Positions 41,207-50,015 of a DNA stretch of 64,000 bases are shown here, piece by piece. Made by a program: the position numbers and the translations under genes. Source of the stretch: JAGWJU01 sp035533295 (GTDB lineage Bacteria > Elusimicrobiota > Elusimicrobia > UBA1565 > UBA9628); the NCBI GenBank assembly GCA_035533295.1, contig DATLUA010000040.1:6942-70941 (forward strand), written 5' to 3'. The notes beneath the pieces are model-generated. The model ran no database searches. It was given only the letters and a program-made list of their open reading frames with translations, and was not told where the DNA came from. The stretch's first letter is position 1. Each line of letters begins with the position of its first letter.

Positions 41207-44200
41207 ATGCCGCTGAGAAAATCGCGCCGATCGGCCGCGTGGTTCGTTTTGTTTGCGCTCCTGGCGCAAGCCCCCTCCCGGCGAAGCGCGGCGGACGAAG
41301 TCGAGGACGCCCAAATGCAGGCGGCCTTCGCGCAGGCGGCCGCGGCCTACCGCGCCTCGGCCGCGGACCCCGATGCCGCGGCGCAGGCTTTCCAAAATTT
41401 CATCTCCAATTATCCGCGCGGCGCCAGGACCGCCGACGCCTATTTTGCCATCGGGGAAAGCCTCTTTGAGTCCGCCCTTGACGAGGCCCGGCAGGAGCAG
41501 TCCCCGCTGGCCGGCGGCCCTGCCTTCGAAAGCCTGCCCGACTCAAGCATCCGGAACCTTAACGCCGCGAAAAAAAATTATTCCAAGGCGCTCGACAAAG
41601 CGCCGGATGACGCCCTGCGCGCCAGCGCGGCGTACCGCCTGGGAGAAATCGCCTACGATTTGCAGGATTGGAAAGAGGCGGAAAAAAGATTCTCGGACGT
41701 GACGGATCAGTGGCCCCGAAGCTACGCCGCGCCGTTGGCGTTCCTGGGCCTGGCCGACGCGGATTTGGCCCAGCAGGATTTCGCCGGCGCGGCCAAGGCC
41801 GTGGAAGGCATCGCGGAAGCCGCGCCGAGCTTCATGGACAACCAGGGCGTTTCCTTCGTCCAAGGAATCCTGGCCCTGCACGCGGGAGACTACGCTCGGG
41901 CCGAGAAACTGCTTTCGAAAAATCAGGATCCGCGGGCCCGCTACTATCTCGGCCGCACCTATCTGCTTTGGAAAAAACCTCTTTTGGCCGCGCGGATTTT
42001 TGAGGATATCTCGCGGAACTCCGCGAACGCGAGCCTGCGGGAGGCCGCCTCGTTCTACCTGGGCGACTCATTCTTCGTCTCCGGCGATTACGACGGCGCC
42101 ATCGTGAAGTACCAGGATTTCGTGCAAAAATATCCTTTCTCGCGGTTCAAGACGGCCGCCCTTTACCGCATCGGCGGCGCGGCCTTCGAGAAAGGGGATT
42201 ACGGGCAGGCGCGTCTTTCCTTCGGTTCCCTGATTTCCCAGAATCCGGATGATTTCTACGCGGCCTACGCCCGGTATTTCATCGGCGAGTCCTACCTCGC
42301 CGACGGAGACTTCCGCCAGGCGCTTTTCGCTTATTCCGATCTTTATTCCAGCCGCGGGAATCTGCTCAAGCCCGAGGCCCTCTACCGTCTGGCCTGGACC
42401 GAGCAGTCCCTGGGAGACCACAGCCGGGCGGCGCAAAGCGGCCAAGATTTCGTCACGCTCTATTCCACCAATCCGCTGGCCAACAATATTTCCATGATTG
42501 AGGCCCAGAGCCTGGTTGAGCTTAAGCGCTATCCTGACGCGTTGGCGGCCTATCAACGCGTCGTGGACTCCGCGCCGGGCTCTGATGTCGCCGAGGAAGC
42601 GCTTTTCTTGATGCTGAAGCTCCAGTACGACCGGAAAGATTACGGCTCCATCGTGACTTCCTACCAGTTCCTCCTCGATCAACTCCCCCAGTCAAGCTCC
42701 GACTGGAGAAGTCTCTCGCGCCTCATCGTGGCGGAGGCCTATCTCCGCCAAGGCCGGCTCGACGAGGCGCGCAGCCGCTACGCCATGATCGTCAAGGTCT
42801 ACCCGAACAGCCCCGCGGCGGTCTACGCGCAGGACGGTTTGGCGTGGTGCGACGAGCTTTCAGGACGCGAGGAGCAGGCCGTCGCGGACAGGCGGCAGCT
42901 CCAGAGCATGCTCAGTTCCTCGACGTCCACCTTGGCCGCGGTGAACAACCTGGGCATCGCGGACAGCCTCTACGCTCAAAAAGATTACAACGACGCCGTC
43001 AATCTCTACCAGGGCTTCGCCTCCGCGCACCCGAATTCGCCCGCTCTGCCCGAGGCGCTTTACCGGGCCGGCATTTCCCTCTACCACCTGGGCTATTACA
43101 GCGACGCCGTTAAAACTTGGCAGCAGCTCTTGAGCCAGGCGCCCGATTCGCCCGAGGCCAAAAAGGCGTCCCTCAATCTGGCGGACACTCTTTTTCGGGC
43201 CCAGAAATATCCGGACGCCCAAAAGGCCTATCAGGATATTCTCGGCCGCTGGCCCGCGGACTCCTCGGCCGGCCTTTGCTACCTGAGGCTGGCCCAAATC
43301 GCCTACCAAACCGGAGACGACGACGGCGCGCTCGCCCAGGCGAAGGCCCTTTTGACCAACGCGCCGCAATCCGGCCAAATCTCGCAAGCCCTGGACCTGG
43401 CCGAAGCGGTCTTCGACCGCGACGCGAAAGAGAACTTCCGCGATTTTTACGCCGGGCTTCTTCAGAACAACCCGCAAAGCCCGGCCGCCGCGGCCGTGGA
43501 TTTTCGCCTGGCCAGCCGCCTTTACGCGGCCAAGGATTACGCGGACGCCGCCAAGGAATTCGAGAATTTCAGCGTGAACTACACGGACGATTCCCGGCTA
43601 CCCAAGGCGCAAATCTTCCTGGGCGAGTGCTATTTCAACCTGGGAAACTACGCGGACGCCGCATCGGCCTACGAGCGCTTCGCCCAAAACTTTCCCCAGG
43701 ACAAGGACGCCCCGCTCGCGCTGTTCAAAGCGGGGATATCCCACTACAATCTAAAGGAATACAATAAAGCGGCCGCGGCCTATGAAAAACTATTGTCCGC
43801 TTTCCCCTCTGCTCCATACGCGAAATCGGCCCTCTACAACTTGGCGCTGGCCTACAAGGACGCCGGCAACGCCGACCGCGCGGAGGAAATCTACGCGGAA
43901 TACCTCAAATCCTCTCCCGGAACGGCGCAAAGCCAGCAGGCGCTCTGGGACGTTTTCTCGATTGAGAAGAACCGCAAAAATTACCCCGCCGCGCTTAAAA
44001 CTTTGCAGGAAATTACCGCCGCGTCCGCGCCCGGAAGCGACGCCCTCATCGAGGCTTCCTACCGCATCGGCTCTGTTAAGGAAAAGATGGGCGACGAGGC
44101 CGGCGCGCAGCAGGCTTGGGAAGCCATGCTCCCGCTGCGGCCCGCCTCCTCTCCCTACAGGCTCCAGGCCCTCATCAATCTCTCGAAAATTTACGAGAAA

Positions 44201-44350
44201 AGCTCGGATTGGGCCCATGCCCTCTCGATCTATCGGGATTTGGCGCAGAACGCCGATTCCCCGGCCGTGATTCAAGCGGCGAAGCAGCGAATCGAACAAA
44301 TACAATCCATGAACGATTCCGCCTCATCGAAACCAGGAAAGACCCCATGA
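41207..44350 (+). CDS. Large secreted TPR protein
   Basis: 1047 residues from ATG 41207; a TTG 21 bases upstream is in frame but lies before the likely mRNA start. A basic N-terminus and hydrophobic segment (AAWFVLFALLAQAPSRRSAA) form a signal peptide. The rest is about 25 tetratricopeptide-like units (YFAIGESLFESALDEA; FYLGDSFFVSGDYDGAIVKY; RIGGAAFEKGDYGQARLSF; LFRAQKYPDAQKAYQDIL; IFLGECYFNLGNYADAASAY). Such YbgF/BamD-like solenoids bind partner proteins in the periplasm. Its stop overlaps the start of the FlgD-repeat/OmpA gene by ATGA, so the two products probably act together, for example TPR as scaffold for the OmpA-anchored fibre. Confidence 0.85.
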   Translation: MPLRKSRRSAAWFVLFALLAQAPSRRSAADEVEDAQMQAAFAQAAAAYRASAADPDAAAQAFQNFISNYPRGARTADAYFAIGESLFESALDEARQEQSPLAGGPAFESLPDSSIRNLNAAKKNYSKALDKAPDDALRASAAYRLGEIAYDLQDWKEAEKRFSDVTDQWPRSYAAPLAFLGLADADLAQQDFAGAAKAVEGIAEAAPSFMDNQGVSFVQGILALHAGDYARAEKLLSKNQDPRARYYLGRTYLLWKKPLLAARIFEDISRNSANASLREAASFYLGDSFFVSGDYDGAIVKYQDFVQKYPFSRFKTAALYRIGGAAFEKGDYGQARLSFGSLISQNPDDFYAAYARYFIGESYLADGDFRQALFAYSDLYSSRGNLLKPEALYRLAWTEQSLGDHSRAAQSGQDFVTLYSTNPLANNISMIEAQSLVELKRYPDALAAYQRVVDSAPGSDVAEEALFLMLKLQYDRKDYGSIVTSYQFLLDQLPQSSSDWRSLSRLIVAEAYLRQGRLDEARSRYAMIVKVYPNSPAAVYAQDGLAWCDELSGREEQAVADRRQLQSMLSSSTSTLAAVNNLGIADSLYAQKDYNDAVNLYQGFASAHPNSPALPEALYRAGISLYHLGYYSDAVKTWQQLLSQAPDSPEAKKASLNLADTLFRAQKYPDAQKAYQDILGRWPADSSAGLCYLRLAQIAYQTGDDDGALAQAKALLTNAPQSGQISQALDLAEAVFDRDAKENFRDFYAGLLQNNPQSPAAAAVDFRLASRLYAAKDYADAAKEFENFSVNYTDDSRLPKAQIFLGECYFNLGNYADAASAYERFAQNFPQDKDAPLALFKAGISHYNLKEYNKAAAAYEKLLSAFPSAPYAKSALYNLALAYKDAGNADRAEEIYAEYLKSSPGTAQSQQALWDVFSIEKNRKNYPAALKTLQEITAASAPGSDALIEASYRIGSVKEKMGDEAGAQQAWEAMLPLRPASSPYRLQALINLSKIYEKSSDWAHALSIYRDLAQNADSPAVIQAAKQRIEQIQSMNDSASSKPGKTP

Positions 44351-47300
44351 AAAAACTATTCTCCGTCGCGCTTTCAGCTATCATCGTCGCGGCGCCCGCG
44401 TTCGCGGCGCCCCATAATTCCCAAGGCAGCGCCCCGCTGGCCATCAAAGCCGCGCCCGACGCGGTCTACTTCTCCCCCAACGGCGACGGCATCCTGGACA
44501 CCGCCATTTTCCACCTGGCCGTCTCGGCCCCGCAAAACGTCTCGCAATGGAGCTTCACCATCACCGACGCGCTCGGGCAGGAGATTAAAAAATTTTCCGG
44601 CCAAGGCGCGCCGCCCTCGGTGCTGGAGTGGGCCGGCAAGGACGAGAACAACGAGATTATCGCCGACGGCATCTACTTCTACACTCTGAGCGTCACGACG
44701 CTGGCTGGAGAAAATGTCGTGATGCCGGCCAAGCAGGTCATCTGCAGCCGCCAGCCTCCGTTCGCCCAGGTCCGGGTCGAGCCGGATATTTTTTCGCCGG
44801 AGGAAGGCAGCGCCAAGCCGGTCGCCCATTTCAATCTCCAGGCCAGCGATCCCTACGGGATGAACAGCTGGCTGCTGCGCATTATTGGAAACTCAGCGAT
44901 TAAATCCTTCTTCGGCAAGGGCATGCCGCCGGCTAAAATAGACTGGCACGGCCTCACCGACACCGGAGACCCGGCGCCCAACGGCCCATACTCCTTCACC
45001 TTGGCCGTGCGCGACTTGGCGGGCAACACCACCATCACCTCCCCGCAAACCGTGACCATCGACCGCACCGAGCCGACCATGCAAATCACGGCTAATCCCT
45101 CCATTTTTTCGCCGGGCGGCAGCGGCGCCAGCGCGTCCGTCGCTTTCGATATTCAGCCGCCGCCGGGCCACAAGATCATCGAAACCTGGAAACTTTCCAT
45201 TAAGAATAAGGAGGGGCAGATTGTCCGAACCTTCGCGGGCGCGGGCGAGCCGCCCCTGCAGATTCCCTGGGACGGCAGCGGCGCGGACGGTAAAATACTT
45301 CCGGACGGAGCCTATACCTATTCCCTTCTGAGCTCCGACCAAGCCGGCAACAGCGCCCTGACCATTCCCAAGACCGCCATCATCGACACCAAGCCGCCGC
45401 AGGTTTCCATCGCCTTGAAGCCCTGGCTTATCTCGCCTAATGGAGACGGGTTCAACGACAGCGGCGTCTTTGCCGTTTCGGCGAAGGACGAAAACGGCGT
45501 CGCCGGCTACGCTCTGGAAATCCGCGATGACGCCGGAAACTTAAAGCGCGCCTTCCGCGGCCAAGGAACGCCGCCTCACGAGATTGAGTGGGCCGGGCAG
45601 GACGATTCCGGAAACCAGCTTCCCGACGCAAAATACACCTACACCTTGACCGCCGTCGACGCCGCGGGCAACAAAGCCGTCACCGCGCCTCAGACCGCGC
45701 AAATAGACACCACGCCGCCGGTCGTGCAAATCGCGGTCTCCCCGACATTGATTTCACCCAGCGGCGATCAAAAGCAGGCCAACTTCCAAATCGGCGAGCA
45801 GGACGCCTCGGACGTGGATGCATGGACGCTGACCATCAGCGATTCCAAGGGCAAGGCGGTGCGGAAATTCTCGGGCCAGGGCGCTTTAAACGGCGAACTG
45901 GGATGGGATGGGACCTCCGATTCCGGCGCGATGGTTCCGGACGGAGACTACTCCTGCGTTTTCTGGACCCAGGACGTGGCCCATAACGCGATAACGCTCT
46001 CCCCCAAGATGGTCACGGTCGGCGCGGGGCTGCCGCAGGTTTCCGCGCAGCCGAGCCTTCCCGATTTCTCGCCCAATGCCGACGGGATCATGGACGCCGT
46101 ATCTTTCGCGCTCGGCGCTCATTCCTTCAATAAAATCTCGAGCTGGACCCTGGACATCGTGGACGCCAGCGACATTCGCATCCGCGAATTCTCCGGCCAG
46201 GGGCAGCCCCCGGCGTCCCTGCTTTGGGGCGGAGAGCGGGATGATAAAAGCGTCGCTTCAGACGGGATATACCGGTATGTCTTCGGCGTCGTGGACTTGG
46301 CCGGCAACCGCAACTCCACCGCGCCCGAGCCCATTCAAGTCGACAACACGCCGCCCGAAATCAACGCAAAGGCCGCGCCCATTCTTTTCGCCCCCAAAGG
46401 CACGATTAATCAAACGAACTTCGCCCTTTCCTACAAGGACGCGAGTCCGGTCGGAACCTGGACGCTCAATATCAAGAACGACAAGGGACGCGTCGTCCGC
46501 GCGTTTTCCGGCAGCGGCTCCATCCCCGCGCAACTGCCCTGGCGCGGGAAAGACACCGCGGGGAAAATCGTGCCCGACGGCTCGTACACCTACAACTTGA
46601 GCGTGGCGGACTCGGTCGGAAATAAATCCGTCCTGCCCGATCAAATCGTGCGGGTCGTGGACGCGCCTCCCCAGCTCACGCTTTCCGTCCAGCCCGCCAT
46701 TTTCGCCCCCAACGCAGACACGTCCAACGACCGGGCGTTCTTCAGCGACACGGCCCGCTCCGCGGCCAATATCGCATCCTGGGGGCTCTCCGTCGCCGAC
46801 GCGGAAAACAATAGCGTGGTCTGGAAAACTTCCGGGCAGGGATACCCGCCGGCGCAAATCATCTGGGATGGAACCAACGGCAAGCACGCGCCATTCCCGG
46901 ACGGCAAATACAACGCGACGTTTTCGGCGACCGATGAAGTGGGAAATGAAGGGCTGAGCCCCGCGGCTTCCGTCATCATCAACAGCGCCAAGCCGCAGCT
47001 TGTCGTTTCGGCCGAGGAGGAAACGGTTCCGAGCCTCATGCCCGAAATCCAGACCGAGGAAACTTCCCGCGGCATCGTCATTCCTCTGGCCGCGGAGGTG
47101 CTTTTTGAAACCGGCAAGGCGCAGCTTAAACCCGAAGCCTACGCGACCCTGGACGAAGCGGCCGCGGTCCTCCGAAAATATGACGGGCGGCGCATCCTCA
47201 TCGAGGGTTACACCGACAACGTGCCGATTCACAACCAGCAGTTCCCCTCCAATTTAAGCCTTTCTCGGGCCCGGGCCAAGGCCGTTCGCGATTATTTCGT

Positions 47301-47478
47301 GGACAAAGCCCGCTTAAACGGCTCGCGCATGTCCTCGGCGGGCTACGGAGACGCGCGACCTGTCGCGTCCAACGACACCGCCGACGGCCGCCGCCAAAAC
47401 CGGCGGGTCGAAATCATCATCGCCAAGGAAGGGGCGGCGGACGCGACGGCGCCGGAGGCCGACGGCAATGGCCGATAA
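44347..47478 (+). CDS. Envelope protein with eight FlgD-type Ig repeats and an OmpA domain
   Basis: 1043 residues from ATG 44347; the frame is open further upstream, but that part lies inside the TPR gene. A signal peptide (MKKLFSVALSAIIVAAPAFAA) is followed by eight repeats of about 95-110 residues, each with SPNGDG-type starts, a W-L-I strand, a KxFSGxGxPP segment, WDG, and PDGxYTYxL, ending in D(N/T)TPP (for example FSGQGQPPASLLWGGE). Residues about 915-1035 are an OmpA/Pal domain (VLFETGKAQLKPEAYATLDE, IEGYTDNVPIHN, LSLSRARAKAVRDYF, GYGDARPVASNDTADGRRQN, RRVEI) with the peptidoglycan-binding Asp and Arg. It should be anchored to the wall and project a repeat rod. Confidence 0.88.
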   Translation: MKKLFSVALSAIIVAAPAFAAPHNSQGSAPLAIKAAPDAVYFSPNGDGILDTAIFHLAVSAPQNVSQWSFTITDALGQEIKKFSGQGAPPSVLEWAGKDENNEIIADGIYFYTLSVTTLAGENVVMPAKQVICSRQPPFAQVRVEPDIFSPEEGSAKPVAHFNLQASDPYGMNSWLLRIIGNSAIKSFFGKGMPPAKIDWHGLTDTGDPAPNGPYSFTLAVRDLAGNTTITSPQTVTIDRTEPTMQITANPSIFSPGGSGASASVAFDIQPPPGHKIIETWKLSIKNKEGQIVRTFAGAGEPPLQIPWDGSGADGKILPDGAYTYSLLSSDQAGNSALTIPKTAIIDTKPPQVSIALKPWLISPNGDGFNDSGVFAVSAKDENGVAGYALEIRDDAGNLKRAFRGQGTPPHEIEWAGQDDSGNQLPDAKYTYTLTAVDAAGNKAVTAPQTAQIDTTPPVVQIAVSPTLISPSGDQKQANFQIGEQDASDVDAWTLTISDSKGKAVRKFSGQGALNGELGWDGTSDSGAMVPDGDYSCVFWTQDVAHNAITLSPKMVTVGAGLPQVSAQPSLPDFSPNADGIMDAVSFALGAHSFNKISSWTLDIVDASDIRIREFSGQGQPPASLLWGGERDDKSVASDGIYRYVFGVVDLAGNRNSTAPEPIQVDNTPPEINAKAAPILFAPKGTINQTNFALSYKDASPVGTWTLNIKNDKGRVVRAFSGSGSIPAQLPWRGKDTAGKIVPDGSYTYNLSVADSVGNKSVLPDQIVRVVDAPPQLTLSVQPAIFAPNADTSNDRAFFSDTARSAANIASWGLSVADAENNSVVWKTSGQGYPPAQIIWDGTNGKHAPFPDGKYNATFSATDEVGNEGLSPAASVIINSAKPQLVVSAEEETVPSLMPEIQTEETSRGIVIPLAAEVLFETGKAQLKPEAYATLDEAAAVLRKYDGRRILIEGYTDNVPIHNQQFPSNLSLSRARAKAVRDYFVDKARLNGSRMSSAGYGDARPVASNDTADGRRQNRRVEIIIAKEGAADATAPEADGNGR

Positions 47479-48424
47479 TCCGGGCGGGAAGATGTGCGGC
47501 GCCGCCATGGCCGCCGCGGCCCTGCTGGTTATGGCCGCGGGCGCGCGGGCGCAAGACTCCGGAACCGCCGCCGCCGTGAGCGCTTCAAGCGGGGTGCTCC
47601 AGAACGTCGTCATCAAGGGAAACGAGCAGCAGAAACCCAGCTTGGCGAAGCCTCCCCTGACGCTTCAGGCCGACCCCTATGCCGCCATCCAAAAATCCCT
47701 CAAGCCCGACGAGTCCATGCTTCTGACCGATTCGCCGCAAATCCAAAGCTGGAATCAAGCCCGGCCCGACATGCTTCACGCCCAGGGCCTTATCGCGCCT
47801 TGGAACGACGTCCTCAAGGAACTGCCCGCCATCGTGATTCCAGCGCGCGCCGATTTGACCGCGACCATCGCGCAATCCAACGCGGGCAAAAAGGCGCGCG
47901 GATGGTCTTGGAGCTTGGATATCGTTGACGAGCAGGGAAAATCAATCAGGAGTTTTGGGGATCGCGGCATTCCTCCGAATAACTTGATCTGGGACGGCCG
48001 CGGCATGGACGGCTCCTGGATTGAAGCGGGACACTCCTATTCGCTTCTCTACCATTGGACAAACGGCGCCAAAATCCTGACCGCGGTCGGCCGCACCATC
48101 GAGTTTCCCGGCGTCGTTCATCCGGACGCGGACGGGTATTCCGTGAGCCTGGACTTCTCACAGCTTTTCGGGGACCAAGGGCAGGACGACGCTCTTGCCG
48201 ATTCAGGAAAACCGTTGCTAAGCGCCGCGGCTGATTGGTTCAGGCGCGCCAGCTACGGAAAAAGCGCCGCGATTTCCGTTTATGGAGGCGATGCGGCCCA
48301 AGCTCAGGCGCTCCGCGCCGCCCTCGCCGCGGATATTTCCCTGCCTCGGGACGCCATCACGATGGAATCTTCTCCTTCCTCCGAATCCGGCCAGCGCGTC
48401 GTCATCCGCTTCGGCGGCCGTTAG
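47468..48424 (+). CDS. Small relative of the FlgD-repeat/OmpA protein
   Basis: 318 residues. A signal peptide (GAAMAAAALLVMAAGARAQ) is followed by an unstructured stretch to about residue 125. Next comes one FlgD-type repeat (WSWSLDIVDEQGKSIRSFGD, GIPPNNLIWDGRGMDGSWI, GHSYSLLYHW) and a C-terminal alpha/beta part (DFSQLFGDQ, LLSAAADWFRRASYGKSAAIS, SGQRVVIRFGG) that keeps the outline of an OmpA domain but lacks the usual Asp/Arg motifs. It overlaps the large gene by 11 nt and is probably its partner or an accessory subunit of the same envelope structure. Confidence 0.75.
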   Translation: MADNPGGKMCGAAMAAAALLVMAAGARAQDSGTAAAVSASSGVLQNVVIKGNEQQKPSLAKPPLTLQADPYAAIQKSLKPDESMLLTDSPQIQSWNQARPDMLHAQGLIAPWNDVLKELPAIVIPARADLTATIAQSNAGKKARGWSWSLDIVDEQGKSIRSFGDRGIPPNNLIWDGRGMDGSWIEAGHSYSLLYHWTNGAKILTAVGRTIEFPGVVHPDADGYSVSLDFSQLFGDQGQDDALADSGKPLLSAAADWFRRASYGKSAAISVYGGDAAQAQALRAALAADISLPRDAITMESSPSSESGQRVVIRFGGR

Positions 48425-48441
48425 CCGGAAAAGAAATAACC

Positions 48442-48470
48442 GTGAAAACGCCTTGCCAGTTCGCTATAAT
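48442..48470 (+). promoter_or_regulatory. Promoter of tRNA-Ser(GGA)
   Basis: GTGAAA (48442-48447), a 17-nt spacer and a perfect TATAAT (48465-48470); start near 48477, three bases before the tRNA. A 7-bp inverted repeat (CCAGTTC at 48456-48462 and GAACTGG at 48475-48481) flanks the -10 box. Confidence 0.6.
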
Positions 48471-48479
48471 TCAAGAACT

Positions 48480-48566
48480 GGAAAGGTGCGTGAGCGGTTG
48501 AAACGGCACGCCTGGAAAGCGTGTAGGGTGTAACAGCCCTCGGGGGTTCGAATCCCCCCCTTTCCG
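48480..48566 (+). tRNA. tRNA-Ser (anticodon GGA)
   Basis: The acceptor stem GGAAAGG pairs with CCTTTCC. The anticodon arm CACGC-CTGGAAA-GCGTG gives anticodon GGA. A long variable arm (about 48523-48543) and a T arm GGGGG-TTCGAAT-CCCCC follow, all as expected of a class II serine tRNA. The 3' CCA is not encoded (discriminator G, then CGG). It reads UCC and UCU codons. Confidence 0.95.
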
Positions 48567-48578
48567 CGGTTCTCGACC

Positions 48579-50015
48579 TTGAGCCTCCCCAATAAACTCC
48601 GTTCTTTCCCCGCTTGGCCCTTGCTCTCGGCGGCCAGTTTGGCCGTCCTGGCCAGCGCTCCGGCGCAATATCTCGGCCGCCAGCAAGACGACTTGATTTA
48701 TTTCATCGCGGCCCGCGCCTTGACCCTGGGCCACTATTACCTCCTAACCTGCCCCTTGCGCCTGCCGTTGACCATGGCCAACCCGGGATTTCCGGCGCTG
48801 CTGGCCCCATTGATCCTTATTTTCGGCGAGAACGCCGGAATCTGCCAGTGTTTCTGCGCCTTGCTCCTCGCGGCCGTCCCTTGGGTCTTGTGGCTTTGGC
48901 TTCGAAAGCGGCGAGGCGACTGGACCGCCCTTCTCATCGCCTTGCTTTTCGGCTTAAACCCTATCGTTTTGTCGCAGGCCGGAACGCTGATGAGCGAAGC
49001 TCCCTTTCTTCTTTTTACCATCCTTCTTCTTATTTCTTTGGATAAACCAGAATCCGGAACGCGTTCCGGATTCCTGCTTTTCGCCGTCACCCAAATACGC
49101 TCCTCCGGACTGGCGTTTTTCCCAGGAGCCCTCGCCGAGTCTTTTCGCGCGAAAAATTGGAGAAAGTCTCTTTGGATCGCCGCGCCGGCCCTGGCCGGCT
49201 TTTTCTTGTGGTCTCTATGGTCTTGGCGCGCGGCGGGCGCCCTGCAAAAAACGCAGGAGCTCTCCCTTTCCTACGGCGGACGATTTTGGAGCCTCTGGCC
49301 AGGAGTCGCCTGGGAAAACGCCCGTTATTACCTAAGCGCTTGGGGTTCTTCGTACCTGCCGCGAATGTGGGCGAAACCGGCAGGAACCCTTTTGGGAGCG
49401 GGTCTCTGCATTTTAGCTTCCTTTGGCGCGGCCCGCACCTTGCGTCGGCGCCCGACCGACGCGGCCGTTTGGATTTTAGCGGGCTTTATCGCTCTCCATC
49501 TCATCTGGCCTTGGCGCTATGATCGTTATCTGCTCGTGCCCCTGCCCTTTCTTCTGGACTCCGCGGCGGCGGCGCTCAAACGCCGCTGGGCGGCGCCTCT
49601 CCTGCTTGCGCTTCTGGCGGGCCAAGCCGCTTTTCAATCGCCGCGCTGGATCGAAGGCACCTCCTGGTCCGAAGTCGAGTTGGCGCAAACGTACGGCTGG
49701 CTGCGCGCGCACAGCCGTCCGCAAGACGTCGTCGCAAGCGCGCTCTATGTCCGAGACGGTTTCTATGCGCGCCGCCCGAGTCTGCCTCTCCCCGGACGGG
49801 TCTCCGCCGCCGAGCTGGCCGGAGATATGAAAAAATACCGCATCCGGTTCATCCTTTGGCAGGACGGACTCGACCTTGGATTGACAATGGGTCAAACAGC
49901 CGCCGTCCGGGAAACTCTCGGAGGCATCCGGCGAGATTTAAATGACAGAACGATGTTTCGCGTGATCTACAGCAATCCAGTCGAGCATAGCCGCATCTAT
50001 GTTCTTCGATCATGA
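48579..50015 (+). CDS. Multi-pass membrane protein, GT-C glycosyltransferase-like
   Basis: 478 residues from TTG 48579; no ATG exists before the second helix, and no ribosome site is clear. About ten membrane helices are visible. The first outside loop has LGRQQDDLIYFIAARALTLG, with the acidic pair typical of ArnT/PMT-like (GT-C) enzymes. RYDRYLLVPLPFLLDSAAAAL, the conserved Arg-Tyr region before the last helix, and the soluble tail (LRAHSRPQDVVASALYVRDG) also fit. It is expected to transfer a lipid-linked sugar at the membrane. The gene starts 12 nt after the tRNA and overlaps the next gene by ATGA. Confidence 0.75.
   Translation: MSLPNKLRSFPAWPLLSAASLAVLASAPAQYLGRQQDDLIYFIAARALTLGHYYLLTCPLRLPLTMANPGFPALLAPLILIFGENAGICQCFCALLLAAVPWVLWLWLRKRRGDWTALLIALLFGLNPIVLSQAGTLMSEAPFLLFTILLLISLDKPESGTRSGFLLFAVTQIRSSGLAFFPGALAESFRAKNWRKSLWIAAPALAGFFLWSLWSWRAAGALQKTQELSLSYGGRFWSLWPGVAWENARYYLSAWGSSYLPRMWAKPAGTLLGAGLCILASFGAARTLRRRPTDAAVWILAGFIALHLIWPWRYDRYLLVPLPFLLDSAAAALKRRWAAPLLLALLAGQAAFQSPRWIEGTSWSEVELAQTYGWLRAHSRPQDVVASALYVRDGFYARRPSLPLPGRVSAAELAGDMKKYRIRFILWQDGLDLGLTMGQTAAVRETLGGIRRDLNDRTMFRVIYSNPVEHSRIYVLRS

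Noticed and set aside
44116..44346. N-terminal extension of the FlgD-repeat/OmpA protein
   Set aside because: The extra 77 codons lie within the TPR gene in another frame, whereas ATG 44347 gives a clean signal peptide and an ATGA overlap.
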